Positions 1-7,702 of a stretch of DNA of 21,464 bases are shown here, one piece after another (positions within the stretch are counted from its first letter, which is position 1; the number at the start of each line of letters is the position of its first letter). Source of the DNA: a virus. Under the pieces are notes generated by a model, which saw only the letters and a program-made list of their open reading frames with translations, did no database searches and was not told where the DNA came from. Location: the IMG/VR virus record IMGVR_UViG_3300030331_000311, positions 1 through 21,464 of that record. One strand, written 5' to 3'. A program made the position numbers and the translations under genes.

Positions 1-359
1 CGGCACAAAAAAGAGCTGAATTGGAGAGGTTGAGAATACAAAGAGAAGCTACTGCTGCACAACAACAAGCAAGTTTGCAGGCAATGCAGGCAGAGCAAGC
101 ACAGATAATTGCAGGCCAGAAATCACAAGCTGCTGGTCTTAGAGCAGAGCAAGAAGCAATATTAGGCGGTATCAGAGCCAGAGGGCAAGCTGTTACTGGA
201 TCTTTAAAAATATTATCCGAAGATCCAAGAAGAGCTCAAACAGCTCAAGTTGATACAAGAAACAGAACAAGACGAGGTGCTAAAACAACTCGTACATCAT
301 TAAAAATTGGTTCTGGTAGTCAATCAGACGCTGGATCTGGTGCAAACATTGCTGTCTAA
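1..359 (+). CDS. gp7.3-like tail assembly protein, 5' partial
   Basis: The reading frame is open from the first complete codon (base 3) to TAA at 357-359, so the gene begins left of the window; the TTG at 21 is an internal leucine codon, not a start. The visible part is about 118 residues. The first half is an Ala/Gln/Glu/Arg-rich helix, probably a coiled coil. The end is basic, then Gly/Ser-rich, finishing SDAGSGANIAV. The position directly before the portal gene and a tail of the form basic-Gly-Lys, Ser-Leu, Ser-Gly-Gly, Asn-Ile match T7 gp7.3, a small virion protein needed for tail assembly and adsorption. The family call rests on position and this short C-terminal resemblance. Only 2 nt separate it from the portal gene. 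Confidence 0.55.
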   Translation, partial: AQKRAELERLRIQREATAAQQQASLQAMQAEQAQIIAGQKSQAAGLRAEQEAILGGIRARGQAVTGSLKILSEDPRRAQTAQVDTRNRTRRGAKTTRTSLKIGSGSQSDAGSGANIAV

Positions 360-361
360 CT

Positions 362-1981
362 ATGGTTTATTCTACATCTACTGCTATGGCTGAGAAGTTC
401 TATAGAACTCATGAGCAAGACAGAAATTATCATCTTGATCGAGCCAGGACTTGTGCCAGATTAACAATGCCATATTTAATTCCAGAGTCAGCAGAACCTA
501 CATATAATTCAAAAGAAAATTATCCTGTACCCTGGAACGGTATAGGCCCAAGAGGAGTTCTTAACCTTGCAAGCCGTATGTTGCTTGCATTGTTACCTCC
601 AACGCAACAGATGTTTAGGTTTTCGTTAGACGAAGGGGAGTTAGCCAAGCAAGGTGTTGGCCCTGATGAAAAATCTGCGACAGAAGAAGCATTGAGCAGA
701 ATAGAAAGAATGGTTTTAAGAGAAATTGAAGCCAGTAATGACAGGGTTGTATTTCACGAAGCTTTATTGCACCTGATAGTTAGCGGCAATGCCATGCTTT
801 ATGTAGCAAGCGAAGGTTTGCGTGTATTTCATCTTAATAGATTTGTGATTACAAGAGATCCTATGGGTAATCCTATGGAATCTGTTATTTGCGAAGAATT
901 AGCCTATGAAGTATTGCCTGCTGTTATAAAAGACATGTTAATGCAAGAGGATGAAGAACTAGCGGGTGTAGAAGAAGATGACTATAACAATCAGCCAGAT
1001 AGTGAAAAGAAATGTCGTTTATATACGCATATTGAATGGAGAGATAGTCAAGTTTACTGGCATCAAGAAGTAAAAAATAAAATTGTACCAGGAACAGAAG
1101 GTAAAGCACCAAAAGATAGATCGCCCTGGCTACCTTTACGCATGACAAGAGTAGATGGTCAAGCATACGGTGTGTCTTATGTAGAGAGTGCAGCTTTAGC
1201 AGATTTACAAACAGTTGAAGCATTATGCCAGGCAATAGCAGAAGGTGCATTAGCGTCATCTAAAGTTTTATTTCTTACAAAACCGTCAGGGGTTACAAAG
1301 GCAGCAGATTTAGCTAGGGCTGCTAACGGTAGTTTTGTTACTGGCGATCCAAATGACGTATTGGCATTGCAAGTGCAGAAAAGTCAGGACATGTCAGTTG
1401 CAATGCAGGCTAAACAACAAATAGAAATGCGATTATCTCAAGCTTTTATGTTAGCCGACATGAGAGATGCAGAAAGAGTTACAGCAGAAGAAGTAAGACT
1501 TCAGGCATTGCAAATAGAAAATAGTTTAGGTTCTATTTATTCTATTTTAAGTACAGAATTTCAAATACCTTATGTTGCTCGCAAACTAGATATTTTAACT
1601 AGAGAAGGTAAAGTGCCAAAATTACCATCTGATTTAGTGCAGCCAGTAATAACTGTTGGTTTATCAGCAGTAGGTAGAGGTAATGATTTAGAGCAGTTAG
1701 TTAGATTTGTTCAAACACTAGGTCAAACAATGGGCCCAGAAGCTTTAGCAACTTATGTTAAACCTTCTGAATTAATAAAACGTCTAGCTTATTCTATGGG
1801 TATTGATATAGTTGGATTGGTAAAATCCGAGCAAGAGTTGATGCAAGAAATGCAACAGCAACAACAATTAGCTCTAGCACAACAGGCCATGCAATCAGGT
1901 ATGGCTGATCCACAAAAACTTGCAAATGCGGCAAAAATGACGCAAGAAATGCAAGCTCCAACAGAAACACCTACTGAATAA
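362..1981 (+). CDS. Portal (head-tail connector) protein, T7 gp8 family
   Basis: This 539-residue protein is almost exactly the length of T7 gp8 (536). The dodecameric portal nucleates capsid assembly, is the channel for DNA packaging and ejection, and carries the tail. Family features include an N-terminal RLTMPYLIP stretch, then NLASRMLLALLPPTQQMFR around residues 70-90, and a long helical C-terminal half with DAERVTAEEVRLQALQIEN around residues 365-385 (the portal crown/stem region). The C-terminus is Gln-rich with a QQQQQ run near residue 500, then a low-complexity tail. ATG at 362 follows the previous stop by 2 nt and has no clear Shine-Dalgarno, so translation is probably coupled to the upstream gene. 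The next gene starts 2 nt after its stop. Confidence 0.95.
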   Translation: MVYSTSTAMAEKFYRTHEQDRNYHLDRARTCARLTMPYLIPESAEPTYNSKENYPVPWNGIGPRGVLNLASRMLLALLPPTQQMFRFSLDEGELAKQGVGPDEKSATEEALSRIERMVLREIEASNDRVVFHEALLHLIVSGNAMLYVASEGLRVFHLNRFVITRDPMGNPMESVICEELAYEVLPAVIKDMLMQEDEELAGVEEDDYNNQPDSEKKCRLYTHIEWRDSQVYWHQEVKNKIVPGTEGKAPKDRSPWLPLRMTRVDGQAYGVSYVESAALADLQTVEALCQAIAEGALASSKVLFLTKPSGVTKAADLARAANGSFVTGDPNDVLALQVQKSQDMSVAMQAKQQIEMRLSQAFMLADMRDAERVTAEEVRLQALQIENSLGSIYSILSTEFQIPYVARKLDILTREGKVPKLPSDLVQPVITVGLSAVGRGNDLEQLVRFVQTLGQTMGPEALATYVKPSELIKRLAYSMGIDIVGLVKSEQELMQEMQQQQQLALAQQAMQSGMADPQKLANAAKMTQEMQAPTETPTE

Positions 1982-1983
1982 CC

Positions 1984-2829
1984 ATGACCGAAACACCAAA
2001 CAGTCCTCAAATTTCTACACCTGAACAATTAGAAGGTATTGTCGCACCAGGGCAAGAGAATTTATTGGAAGAATTTGTTCAAGAACAAGAGGCTGCACAG
2101 TCTAATAATAAAATTTTAGGAAAATTCAATACTCAGGAAGATTTAGAAAAAGCTTATACAGAATTAGAAAAACGTGTTGGGCAACAACAGGAAAAACCAC
2201 CAGCAGAACCACCAACTACAAATCAACCTGACGAAAATTATACGGCAGAAACGGCTTCTGAGTTATACGGAAAAGAATATGTAGAAGCTTTGGCAGAAAA
2301 AGGTTTAGATATGGCAGATATTATGAAAAGAGCTGATAGCGGTGAAGATATTAGTGAAAACTTTGATACTTTAGCCGAAGTTTTTAATGTTCCTAAAGCT
2401 GTAGTAGAAAACTATGTTAATGCTGCACAGCAATCGCAAGCACCTGTTGCTGGATTAACACCTGAAGATGGAGTAGAGGTAAGAAACGCTATTGGCGGGG
2501 ATGAAGCATTTAAAGAAGTTACTCAATGGGCTGAAAAAAATGTTGATAAAGATGTATTGGATCAATACAACCAAATAGCAGATACAAACAAAGAAGCTGC
2601 TACATGGGCGTTAAAATTTTTTCAGTCACAAATGAAATCTCCTGGAGCTGTAGTTGAGCCAAAACTTTATGGAGGTGGAAATGTACCAACGGAAAATAGA
2701 TATGAAAGCAAGCAACAGGTTTTAGATGCAATGAATAAAACTAACAGTAAAGGTCAAAGGTTATATGACGTTGACGAAGCTTATAGAGACAAAGTTGCAA
2801 AAATACTACTCAATTCTGACGTTTTTTAG
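1984..2829 (+). CDS. Capsid assembly scaffolding protein, T7 gp9 family
   Basis: The 281-residue product is highly acidic and rich in Gln and Glu, lies between portal and capsid genes, and is close in size to T7 gp9 (307). Scaffolding proteins form the internal core around which capsid subunits assemble, and then leave the procapsid. The N-terminal third is low complexity and probably disordered (EEFVQEQEAAQ, then a Pro/Glu-rich linker near residues 70-85). A helical region contains ELYGKEYVEALAEKGLDM near residues 90-115. The end, with YDVDEAYRDKVAKILLNSD, has the basic/aromatic helix expected to contact the capsid protein. ATG at 1984 is 2 nt after the portal stop, without a clear Shine-Dalgarno. 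The assignment relies on order, composition and the C-terminal pattern, since this family diverges fast. Confidence 0.88.
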   Translation: MTETPNSPQISTPEQLEGIVAPGQENLLEEFVQEQEAAQSNNKILGKFNTQEDLEKAYTELEKRVGQQQEKPPAEPPTTNQPDENYTAETASELYGKEYVEALAEKGLDMADIMKRADSGEDISENFDTLAEVFNVPKAVVENYVNAAQQSQAPVAGLTPEDGVEVRNAIGGDEAFKEVTQWAEKNVDKDVLDQYNQIADTNKEAATWALKFFQSQMKSPGAVVEPKLYGGGNVPTENRYESKQQVLDAMNKTNSKGQRLYDVDEAYRDKVAKILLNSDVF

Positions 2830-2871
2830 TATATTAAAAGCAGTTAGCATTTCAAGCACCAGGCCCGCTTA

Positions 2872-2943
2872 GGTGGATAACCTGTGGATGTTATTGAATT
2901 AGGCGAACTAAAAGTATTTTGTAAATTTAATTTTTTATCCACA
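2872..2943. promoter_or_regulatory. Cluster of DnaA-box-like sequences in the capsid leader
   Basis: A perfect match to the bacterial DnaA box, TTATCCACA, occupies 2935-2943, its last base being the A of the capsid ATG. On the opposite strand 2872-2880 reads TTATCCACC (one mismatch) and 2883-2891 reads ACATCCACA (two mismatches). The first and last form an 8-bp inverted repeat (GTGGATAA 2873-2880, TTATCCAC 2935-2942). I saw no other exact copy in the window. This may be a real host-DnaA binding cluster or simply a leader inverted repeat; the sequence alone cannot decide. Confidence 0.3.
2897..2914 (+). promoter_or_regulatory. Candidate phage RNA polymerase promoter (phi10 position)
   Basis: The spacer before the capsid gene contains AATTAGGCGAACTAAAAG. 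With a single-base gap it lines up with the T7-class promoter of SP6 (ATTTAGGTGACACTATAG) and with the AATTA...CACTAAAGGG layout of T3. The core CGAACTAAAA (2904-2913) recurs as CGACCTAAGA at 18756-18765, upstream of the tail fiber, at nearly the same distance from the start codon (29 versus 30 nt). T7 has phi10 and phi17 at these two places. Initiation near 2914 would leave a leader of about 29 nt. A weak sigma70 reading of the same area (TTGAAT 2894-2899, TATTTT 2915-2920, spacing 15) is possible but poor. Confidence 0.42.
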
Positions 2944-3968
2944 TGGCTGTAACTTTAAGCCGTCTGGGTCAGATTAAGGGTTCTGCTGCCACCTGGCAAG
3001 CTGGGGCTACTGGTCTTGATACAGACAGAGCGTTAATGCTCAAACTTGGCTCTGCCGAGGTTCTCGATGCTTTTGAAAGAGCTTGCGTTTTTAAAGGCAA
3101 AACTAGAGAAAGAAACATAAGAGGAGGCAAATCCGTGGCCTTCCCAATTACAGGCAAGCTAAGTGCCTCCTATCATCAACCAGGTACTGTCATTACAGGT
3201 GACGGCAACGATCCTTCAGATTTAAATGAGCGTATCATTAATCTTGACGCATTGATGGTTGCAGACGTTGCGATCTTAGAAGTTGATGAATTAATGTCTT
3301 ACTTTGACGTTAGACAAATTTATACAACTGAATTAGGAAGAGCTTTAGCCGTAGAATACGATAAGCGTGTTGCAAGAATGGTTTTTGCTGCTGCTTCTAA
3401 TGCTACTGAGCCTTTAAACAAATCATCTAACAGCGGTAGAACTGGTCAAGGCATAACACTTGGTACAGACTACACAGCCTCTGGTGCTACTCGCCAGGCA
3501 AAAGGCGATGCTCTTGTTAATGCAATCTTTGATGCCAGAGTTGGTTTTGAATCTAAAGATGTAAGCATTGAAGACATGTGTGCTGTTTTTGGCCCTGAAG
3601 ATTATTACTTGATTACACAGTCATCCAGAGCTATTAACGCTGACTTTGGCGGTAGCGGAACTATTGCAGATGGCCGCACCTTGCAAGTTGCTGGTATTCC
3701 AATCTTGATGTCTAATCACGTTACACAGGCAAACTATTCATTAGTAGCTGGTGATCATAACTCTGATTACGCACAAAACCTAAGCAAATGCAAAGGTCTT
3801 ATCTTTAACAAAGAAGCTGTAGGAGTTGTATCACTACTATCTCCACAACTACAAATGACAGGTGAAGAATTTAGAGTACAGCATCAAGCTGACTTAATGG
3901 TTGCTCGTCAAGCATTAGGTATGGGTGTCCTAAGAGCTGAATCTGCATGTAAAGTTGTAATTCCATAA
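2943..3968 (+). CDS. Major capsid protein, T7 gp10 family
   Basis: The 341-residue product matches T7 gp10A (345) in length and in its conserved core. Around residues 25-75 are LMLKLGSAEVLDAFERA and GGKSVAFPITGKLSASYHQP, which fits the N-arm and E-loop of the HK97-type fold. Then come INLDALMVADVAILEVDEL and YFDVRQIYTTELGRALA near residues 100-140, the spine helix region. Hundreds of copies build the icosahedral shell. ATG at 2943 is the first start after an in-frame TAA at 2928-2930, so it is the likely start, yet the preceding 30 nt contain no Shine-Dalgarno, which is odd for the most abundant virion protein. The gene stands apart from its neighbours: a 113-nt spacer upstream and a terminator downstream, as for T7 gene 10. 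No slippery site for a 10B-like extension was found. Confidence 0.96.
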   Translation: MAVTLSRLGQIKGSAATWQAGATGLDTDRALMLKLGSAEVLDAFERACVFKGKTRERNIRGGKSVAFPITGKLSASYHQPGTVITGDGNDPSDLNERIINLDALMVADVAILEVDELMSYFDVRQIYTTELGRALAVEYDKRVARMVFAAASNATEPLNKSSNSGRTGQGITLGTDYTASGATRQAKGDALVNAIFDARVGFESKDVSIEDMCAVFGPEDYYLITQSSRAINADFGGSGTIADGRTLQVAGIPILMSNHVTQANYSLVAGDHNSDYAQNLSKCKGLIFNKEAVGVVSLLSPQLQMTGEEFRVQHQADLMVARQALGMGVLRAESACKVVIP

Positions 3969-3988
3969 ATTTGATTTAATATCAAATT
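3968..3988 (+). other. Hairpin overlapping the capsid stop codon
   Basis: A perfect 8-bp inverted repeat, AATTTGAT (3968-3975) and ATCAAATT (3981-3988), encloses a 5-nt loop; the last base of the capsid TAA is its first base. It is AT-rich and not followed by a U tract, so it is not itself a terminator. It lies just before the intrinsic terminator at 4003-4030 and could protect the 3' end of the capsid transcript. Confidence 0.45.
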
Positions 3989-4002
3989 GCATACTTTGGT
4001 CT

Positions 4003-4030
4003 AAAAAGAGTCACTTACTGGCTCTTTTTT
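4003..4030 (+). terminator. Intrinsic terminator after the capsid gene (T-phi position)
   Basis: AAAAAGAGTC (4003-4012) pairs with GGCTCTTTTT (4020-4029), a 10-bp stem with one G-U pair and a 7-nt loop, and the 3' arm runs straight into a six-T tract. T7 has its main late terminator T-phi at exactly this place, between genes 10 and 11. It should lower transcription of the tail and internal protein genes relative to capsid. The flanking A tract could also let it act on the opposite strand, but no genes face it. Confidence 0.85.
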
Positions 4031-4053
4031 CTTATTCTTGTAGAATGTATTCA

Positions 4054-4063
4054 ACACATGTGT
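4054..4063. other. 10-bp perfect palindrome upstream of tail tube A gene
   Basis: ACACATGTGT is a perfect palindrome 8 nt before the ATG at 4072, in the 41-nt stretch between the terminator and the next gene. It could be a dimeric protein binding site or chance. No Shine-Dalgarno or promoter is convincing in this stretch. Confidence 0.2.
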
Positions 4064-4071
4064 AAATAATT

Positions 4072-4734
4072 ATGGGCATTAGAAACCAATCAATTACACA
4101 AGGACGTACTACGTTGTTAGACGCAGTAAATGTTTTGCTAGAAAATATTGGAGAGCAGCCCATAAACAGTTTAGAGACAGAGCAAATAGATGATTCTAAG
4201 CAAGCTGAAAGGACAATACTGGAGTTTCATAAAGAAGGTCAGACAAAAGGTTGGAGCTGGAATACAGAATTTCAATATCCTTTTCAAAAAGATTCAAGTA
4301 CAGGAGAGATAAAAGTTCCTGAAAATATTTTACAGTTTGCTTTAGATCCTTATTTATATGCTGGTCGGTATCAGTTAAGAGGTCAAAGAATATACGATCT
4401 ACAGGAAAGAAGATACATAATGGAATCAACAGTAACTGAAATTAAAGCTGATGTTATATGGTTACTAGCCTGGGATGATGTGCCAGAAGCTTACAACAGA
4501 TGGATAACAATAAGAGCTGCAAGAGTATTTTCTGATCGTGTATTAGGATCTGATGCTTTATTTAAATACACATCAAAAGATGAATTAGACGCAAAAATAG
4601 TTTTAGAACGCATGGAACAACAGCAAGAAGTGCCTAACATATTAACTGGTGGTCGTAATTACTTACCATTTCCTACTTATGATCCAGCGATGGGATTAGC
4701 AACAAGAAGAATAGGTACTGCATATAGACTATGA
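4072..4734 (+). CDS. Tail tubular protein A, T7 gp11 family
   Basis: The 220-residue product (T7 gp11 is 196) has the family's opening: LLDAVNVLLENIGEQPINSL near residues 16-35, then a helix with QAERTILEFHKEGQTKGWSWN near residues 44-64. Later segments with ALDPYLYAGRYQLRGQRIYD and RWITIRAARVFSDRVLGSD are also typical. Gp11 forms the dodecameric gatekeeper ring joining the portal to the tail nozzle. The gene is first after the terminator, preceded by a weak start context without a clear Shine-Dalgarno. Its stop overlaps the start of the nozzle gene (ATGA at 4731-4734), so the two tail tube proteins are translationally coupled. Confidence 0.94.
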   Translation: MGIRNQSITQGRTTLLDAVNVLLENIGEQPINSLETEQIDDSKQAERTILEFHKEGQTKGWSWNTEFQYPFQKDSSTGEIKVPENILQFALDPYLYAGRYQLRGQRIYDLQERRYIMESTVTEIKADVIWLLAWDDVPEAYNRWITIRAARVFSDRVLGSDALFKYTSKDELDAKIVLERMEQQQEVPNILTGGRNYLPFPTYDPAMGLATRRIGTAYRL

Positions 4735-7259
4735 GTTCTTTAACAAGTTATTCAATACCAAATTTAGCTCAGGGCATAAGCCAACAGCCTGATGCTCAAC
4801 GTGATCCTTCCCAAGCAGAAATACAAATTAATGGAATGTCTTCTATCGTAGAAGGTTTACGAAAAAGAGATTGTAGCGAAACAATAGGTTTAGTTTCTAA
4901 TAGTAGTTTTGGTGATTGTTTTATTCATAGTATTTTAAGAGATAAAGTAGAAGAATTTTTAGCAGTCATAACATCAAATACTATTAAAGTTTTTGATTTG
5001 GAAGGTAATCAAAAAACTGTAAACCCAGCAAGCAATGCTTATAATTATCTATCAACAATAACTGACGCAAAAACTCAATTAAGAGCTGTTACTATTGCTG
5101 ATTTTACATTTATAACTAATACGCTTACCAGCCCAGCAATGACAAATGACGTTGCACCTGTTGTTGCCAGGTCAACTACTCACGAAGCATTGATATGGGT
5201 TAGAGCTGCTACTTACGGACAAACATACAGAGTAAACATAAATGGTACGGAAGTAACGGTACAAACTGCGGTTGCACCTGTTGTTGCAAGTGGTAGCACG
5301 GTTACAGAAAATAGAATTAGTTCTGAAGATATTGCCACTAACATTATTAATGGATTTTCGTCTTTATCAGGCGTAAGTTTTTCCAGGAGTGGTGCTGTCA
5401 TACATGTCACATCTAATAATGCGATAACAATATCTGTATCTGATGCTAGGTCAAACGCTGATATAACTGCAATATTTGACAAAGTTCAAGCTTTTACGGA
5501 ACTACCAACTATAGCTCCAGAAAATTACCAGGTCACTATAGAAGGCGATCCAACAAATAGTTTTGATGATTTTCATGTATCTTTTGCACCTAAAAGTGGA
5601 ACATTTGGTGAAGGTACATGGAGTGAAACGGTAAAACCTGGCGATAAATACAAGATAAACAAAGATACTATGCCTCATTTATTAGTGGCATTACCAGATG
5701 GTACATTTTTCTTTGGCCCTGCAAATGGATCTACTCAATCAGGAACTATAAACGGTGTTGCCTGGGAAGTAAAAATTCCAAGTTGGGGAGAGCGTATTGC
5801 GGGAGATACAAATACAGCTCCAGATCCAAGTTTTATTGGAAATCCAATTAATGACATATTTATCTATAAAAACAGACTAGGGTTTCTTGCAGATGAAAAT
5901 GTAATACTTTCTAGGGTTAGATCATTGTTTAGTTTCTTTCCAGAAACAGTTACTACTGTTTTAGATAGTGACCCTATAGATGTTGTAGCCAGTAACAATA
6001 GGGTAAGTATTTTAAAATATGCAATACCTTACCAGGACGAATTAATTTTATTCAGTTCTCAATATCAATTTAGATTTAATGCAGCGGAAACAATATTAAC
6101 TCCAGCAACAGCACAAATAACAGTTTTAACGCAATTTGAAATAGATACAAATGTTAGGCCACAACTGGCTGGTGGAGGTATTATATTTTGCCAGGCAAAC
6201 GGTGACTTTTCACAATTTAGAGAGTTTAGTGTTCGTGGTGCTGGTACTGCCTTAACTGCTGATGCACAAGATTTAACAGGATATGTTTCCGCTTATGTAC
6301 CGAGCAGCGTATTTAAAATTACTGTTAATGACACAAGTAATGCTTTATTTGCATTAAGTCATAAAACAGGCTTTACCGATAGAATTTATGTTTATAAATA
6401 TTTTCTTAGAAGTGGTAGCGGTGGAGTAGAAAGAGCACAGTCAAGCTGGAGTCATTGGACTTTTGCTGGAGCAGATGAAATATTACAAGTTTTATGTATT
6501 AGAGAAACCTTGTTTTGTTTAATGAGATATGGCACAAAAGTATTTTTAGAAAAGATACCAGTACAAGATCGTAGCCCAGAACCCCCTTCTGGCAGCCCAT
6601 ATCCATTGTTATTAGATCGTAGGGTATCTACAACTACTGACACTCCAGCATCTATGAGAGTGGCTTCTGGAACTTATAACCCTACTGCAAACACAACCAC
6701 CTGGACTTTACCTTTTGCTGCTGCTGCCACTACTCAGGCATGGTCAGGATTTCATACTACTTTTAATGGCGGTGTTTTACTGTCAACAATAACTTCTGGT
6801 ACTTCAATAACTGCTTCTGGAAATTGGGCTGGTGCTCCAATATTCTTTGGTGAGCAGTATGAATTTAGATACAGGTTTACAAAATTCAAATTATATAAAG
6901 AAATTGGAGGGGGTAAAGCTGCTGCAAACGTAGAAAGAACACAGGTGAGACATGCAAAACTTAGATACCATGAAACTGCATACTTTGATATTGAAGTTAC
7001 GGCAGAAAGAAGAGATACATCTGTTTATAAATTTGACGGAACAGTATTAGGTAGCCGTATATCTTTAATAGGCTCTGCATTGCCTAACGGATACAACCCT
7101 GATGACAACAGGTTTAAAGAAGGTGTATTTACTATACCCATAATGTCCAGGGGAGAAAGATGTGTAGTTGAAATAAAGAATGACACACCGCATCCATGTA
7201 AGTTTTCTACTTGTGAATGGACTGCCTTAATTACAGGTAAAGCGAGGTCATTGCGATGA
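4731..7259 (+). CDS. Tail tubular protein B (nozzle), T7 gp12 family
   Basis: The 842-residue product (T7 gp12 is 794) starts with SIPNLAQGISQQPDAQRDP at residues 8-26 and continues SSIVEGLRKRDC, the conserved N-terminal signature of T7-type nozzle proteins. Six copies of gp12 form the tail nozzle below the gp11 ring. Later motifs FIYKNRLGFLADENVILSR (about residues 380-400) and SSQYQFRFNAAETILTPATA fit the beta-propeller platform. The mid-region around residues 150-260 (two TVAPVVA-like stretches and Ser/Thr-rich beta segments) probably adds a surface domain. The start overlaps the previous stop by 4 nt, and its own stop overlaps the next start by 4 nt (7256-7259). Confidence 0.95.
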   Translation: MSSLTSYSIPNLAQGISQQPDAQRDPSQAEIQINGMSSIVEGLRKRDCSETIGLVSNSSFGDCFIHSILRDKVEEFLAVITSNTIKVFDLEGNQKTVNPASNAYNYLSTITDAKTQLRAVTIADFTFITNTLTSPAMTNDVAPVVARSTTHEALIWVRAATYGQTYRVNINGTEVTVQTAVAPVVASGSTVTENRISSEDIATNIINGFSSLSGVSFSRSGAVIHVTSNNAITISVSDARSNADITAIFDKVQAFTELPTIAPENYQVTIEGDPTNSFDDFHVSFAPKSGTFGEGTWSETVKPGDKYKINKDTMPHLLVALPDGTFFFGPANGSTQSGTINGVAWEVKIPSWGERIAGDTNTAPDPSFIGNPINDIFIYKNRLGFLADENVILSRVRSLFSFFPETVTTVLDSDPIDVVASNNRVSILKYAIPYQDELILFSSQYQFRFNAAETILTPATAQITVLTQFEIDTNVRPQLAGGGIIFCQANGDFSQFREFSVRGAGTALTADAQDLTGYVSAYVPSSVFKITVNDTSNALFALSHKTGFTDRIYVYKYFLRSGSGGVERAQSSWSHWTFAGADEILQVLCIRETLFCLMRYGTKVFLEKIPVQDRSPEPPSGSPYPLLLDRRVSTTTDTPASMRVASGTYNPTANTTTWTLPFAAAATTQAWSGFHTTFNGGVLLSTITSGTSITASGNWAGAPIFFGEQYEFRYRFTKFKLYKEIGGGKAAANVERTQVRHAKLRYHETAYFDIEVTAERRDTSVYKFDGTVLGSRISLIGSALPNGYNPDDNRFKEGVFTIPIMSRGERCVVEIKNDTPHPCKFSTCEWTALITGKARSLR

Positions 7260-7702
7260 AATGGATAGAGCCTAACGAAAAAGTTATACAGGAAATTGGT
7301 TTAGCAATGAGAGAGGCCGATGAACTAGAAGTACGTCTAAGTCATGACCTAGATCCTTTAACTGCTGTTATGGAAAGTGCTAAAAATTCTGATATTTGCA
7401 GAGCCATAGAAGGAGACAATGGAGATCCAGTTGGCTTAACTGGTGTCACTAATCAATCTATTTGGCTACTAGGTACGGACGGATTGACTGCTACAAAAAA
7501 TCATAGGAAAAAATTATGTATTGATGGGCGTAAATGGGTTGAATATTGTTTAGATAAAACAGGAAAACCTATAGGTAATTGGGTGTATCATAAAAATAAA
7601 TCGTCAATAAAATGGTTAAAACATCTTGGTTTTACGGTAGAAGACCCAAGACCTTACGGCCATTCAAGAGATTTATTTTGTCAATTTTGGAGGATTAATT
7701 AA
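7256..7702 (+). CDS. Internal virion protein A, T7 gp13 family, GNAT-like fold
   Basis: The 148-residue product matches T7 gp13 (138) in length, position and its diagnostic C-terminal segment: residues 106-126 contain IGNWVYHKNKSSIKWLKHLG followed by F126, against the T7 pattern of Trp-Asn-Tyr-Val, Asn-Thr-Ser-His-Ile and Phe-Leu-Lys-x-x-Gly. The Asn near 114 and the W-L-K-x-L-G-F ending resemble the last strand-helix of GNAT acetyltransferases, but I see no acetyl-CoA loop (Q/R-x-x-G-x-G/A), so catalysis is doubtful. In T7 gp13 is needed for correct incorporation of the internal proteins. A GAGG at 7244-7247 is 8 nt before the ATG. Its stop overlaps the next start by one base (TAATG). Confidence 0.85.
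   Translation: MKWIEPNEKVIQEIGLAMREADELEVRLSHDLDPLTAVMESAKNSDICRAIEGDNGDPVGLTGVTNQSIWLLGTDGLTATKNHRKKLCIDGRKWVEYCLDKTGKPIGNWVYHKNKSSIKWLKHLGFTVEDPRPYGHSRDLFCQFWRIN
7689..7693 (+). promoter_or_regulatory. Shine-Dalgarno for the gp14-like gene
   Basis: GGAGG lies 8 nt before the ATG at 7702, one of the few strong ribosome sites in the window. It supports that start and suggests independent initiation despite the TAATG overlap. Confidence 0.6.

Noticed and set aside
21-23. TTG at 21 as a true start codon
   Set aside because: The frame is open to the left edge with the same helical composition, so this is an internal codon of a truncated gene.
924-1259. Minus-strand open frames such as 924-1259, 5213-5482, 11573-11827, 18166-18438 and 19680-19949
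   Set aside because: All lie wholly opposite well-supported + strand genes, have low-complexity or Leu/Ser/Ile-rich products typical of antisense frames, and lack ribosome sites.
1855-1872. CAA/CAG-rich stretch at the end of the portal gene as a repeat element
   Set aside because: It encodes a short poly-Gln tail, common at portal C-termini, with no extended tandem structure.
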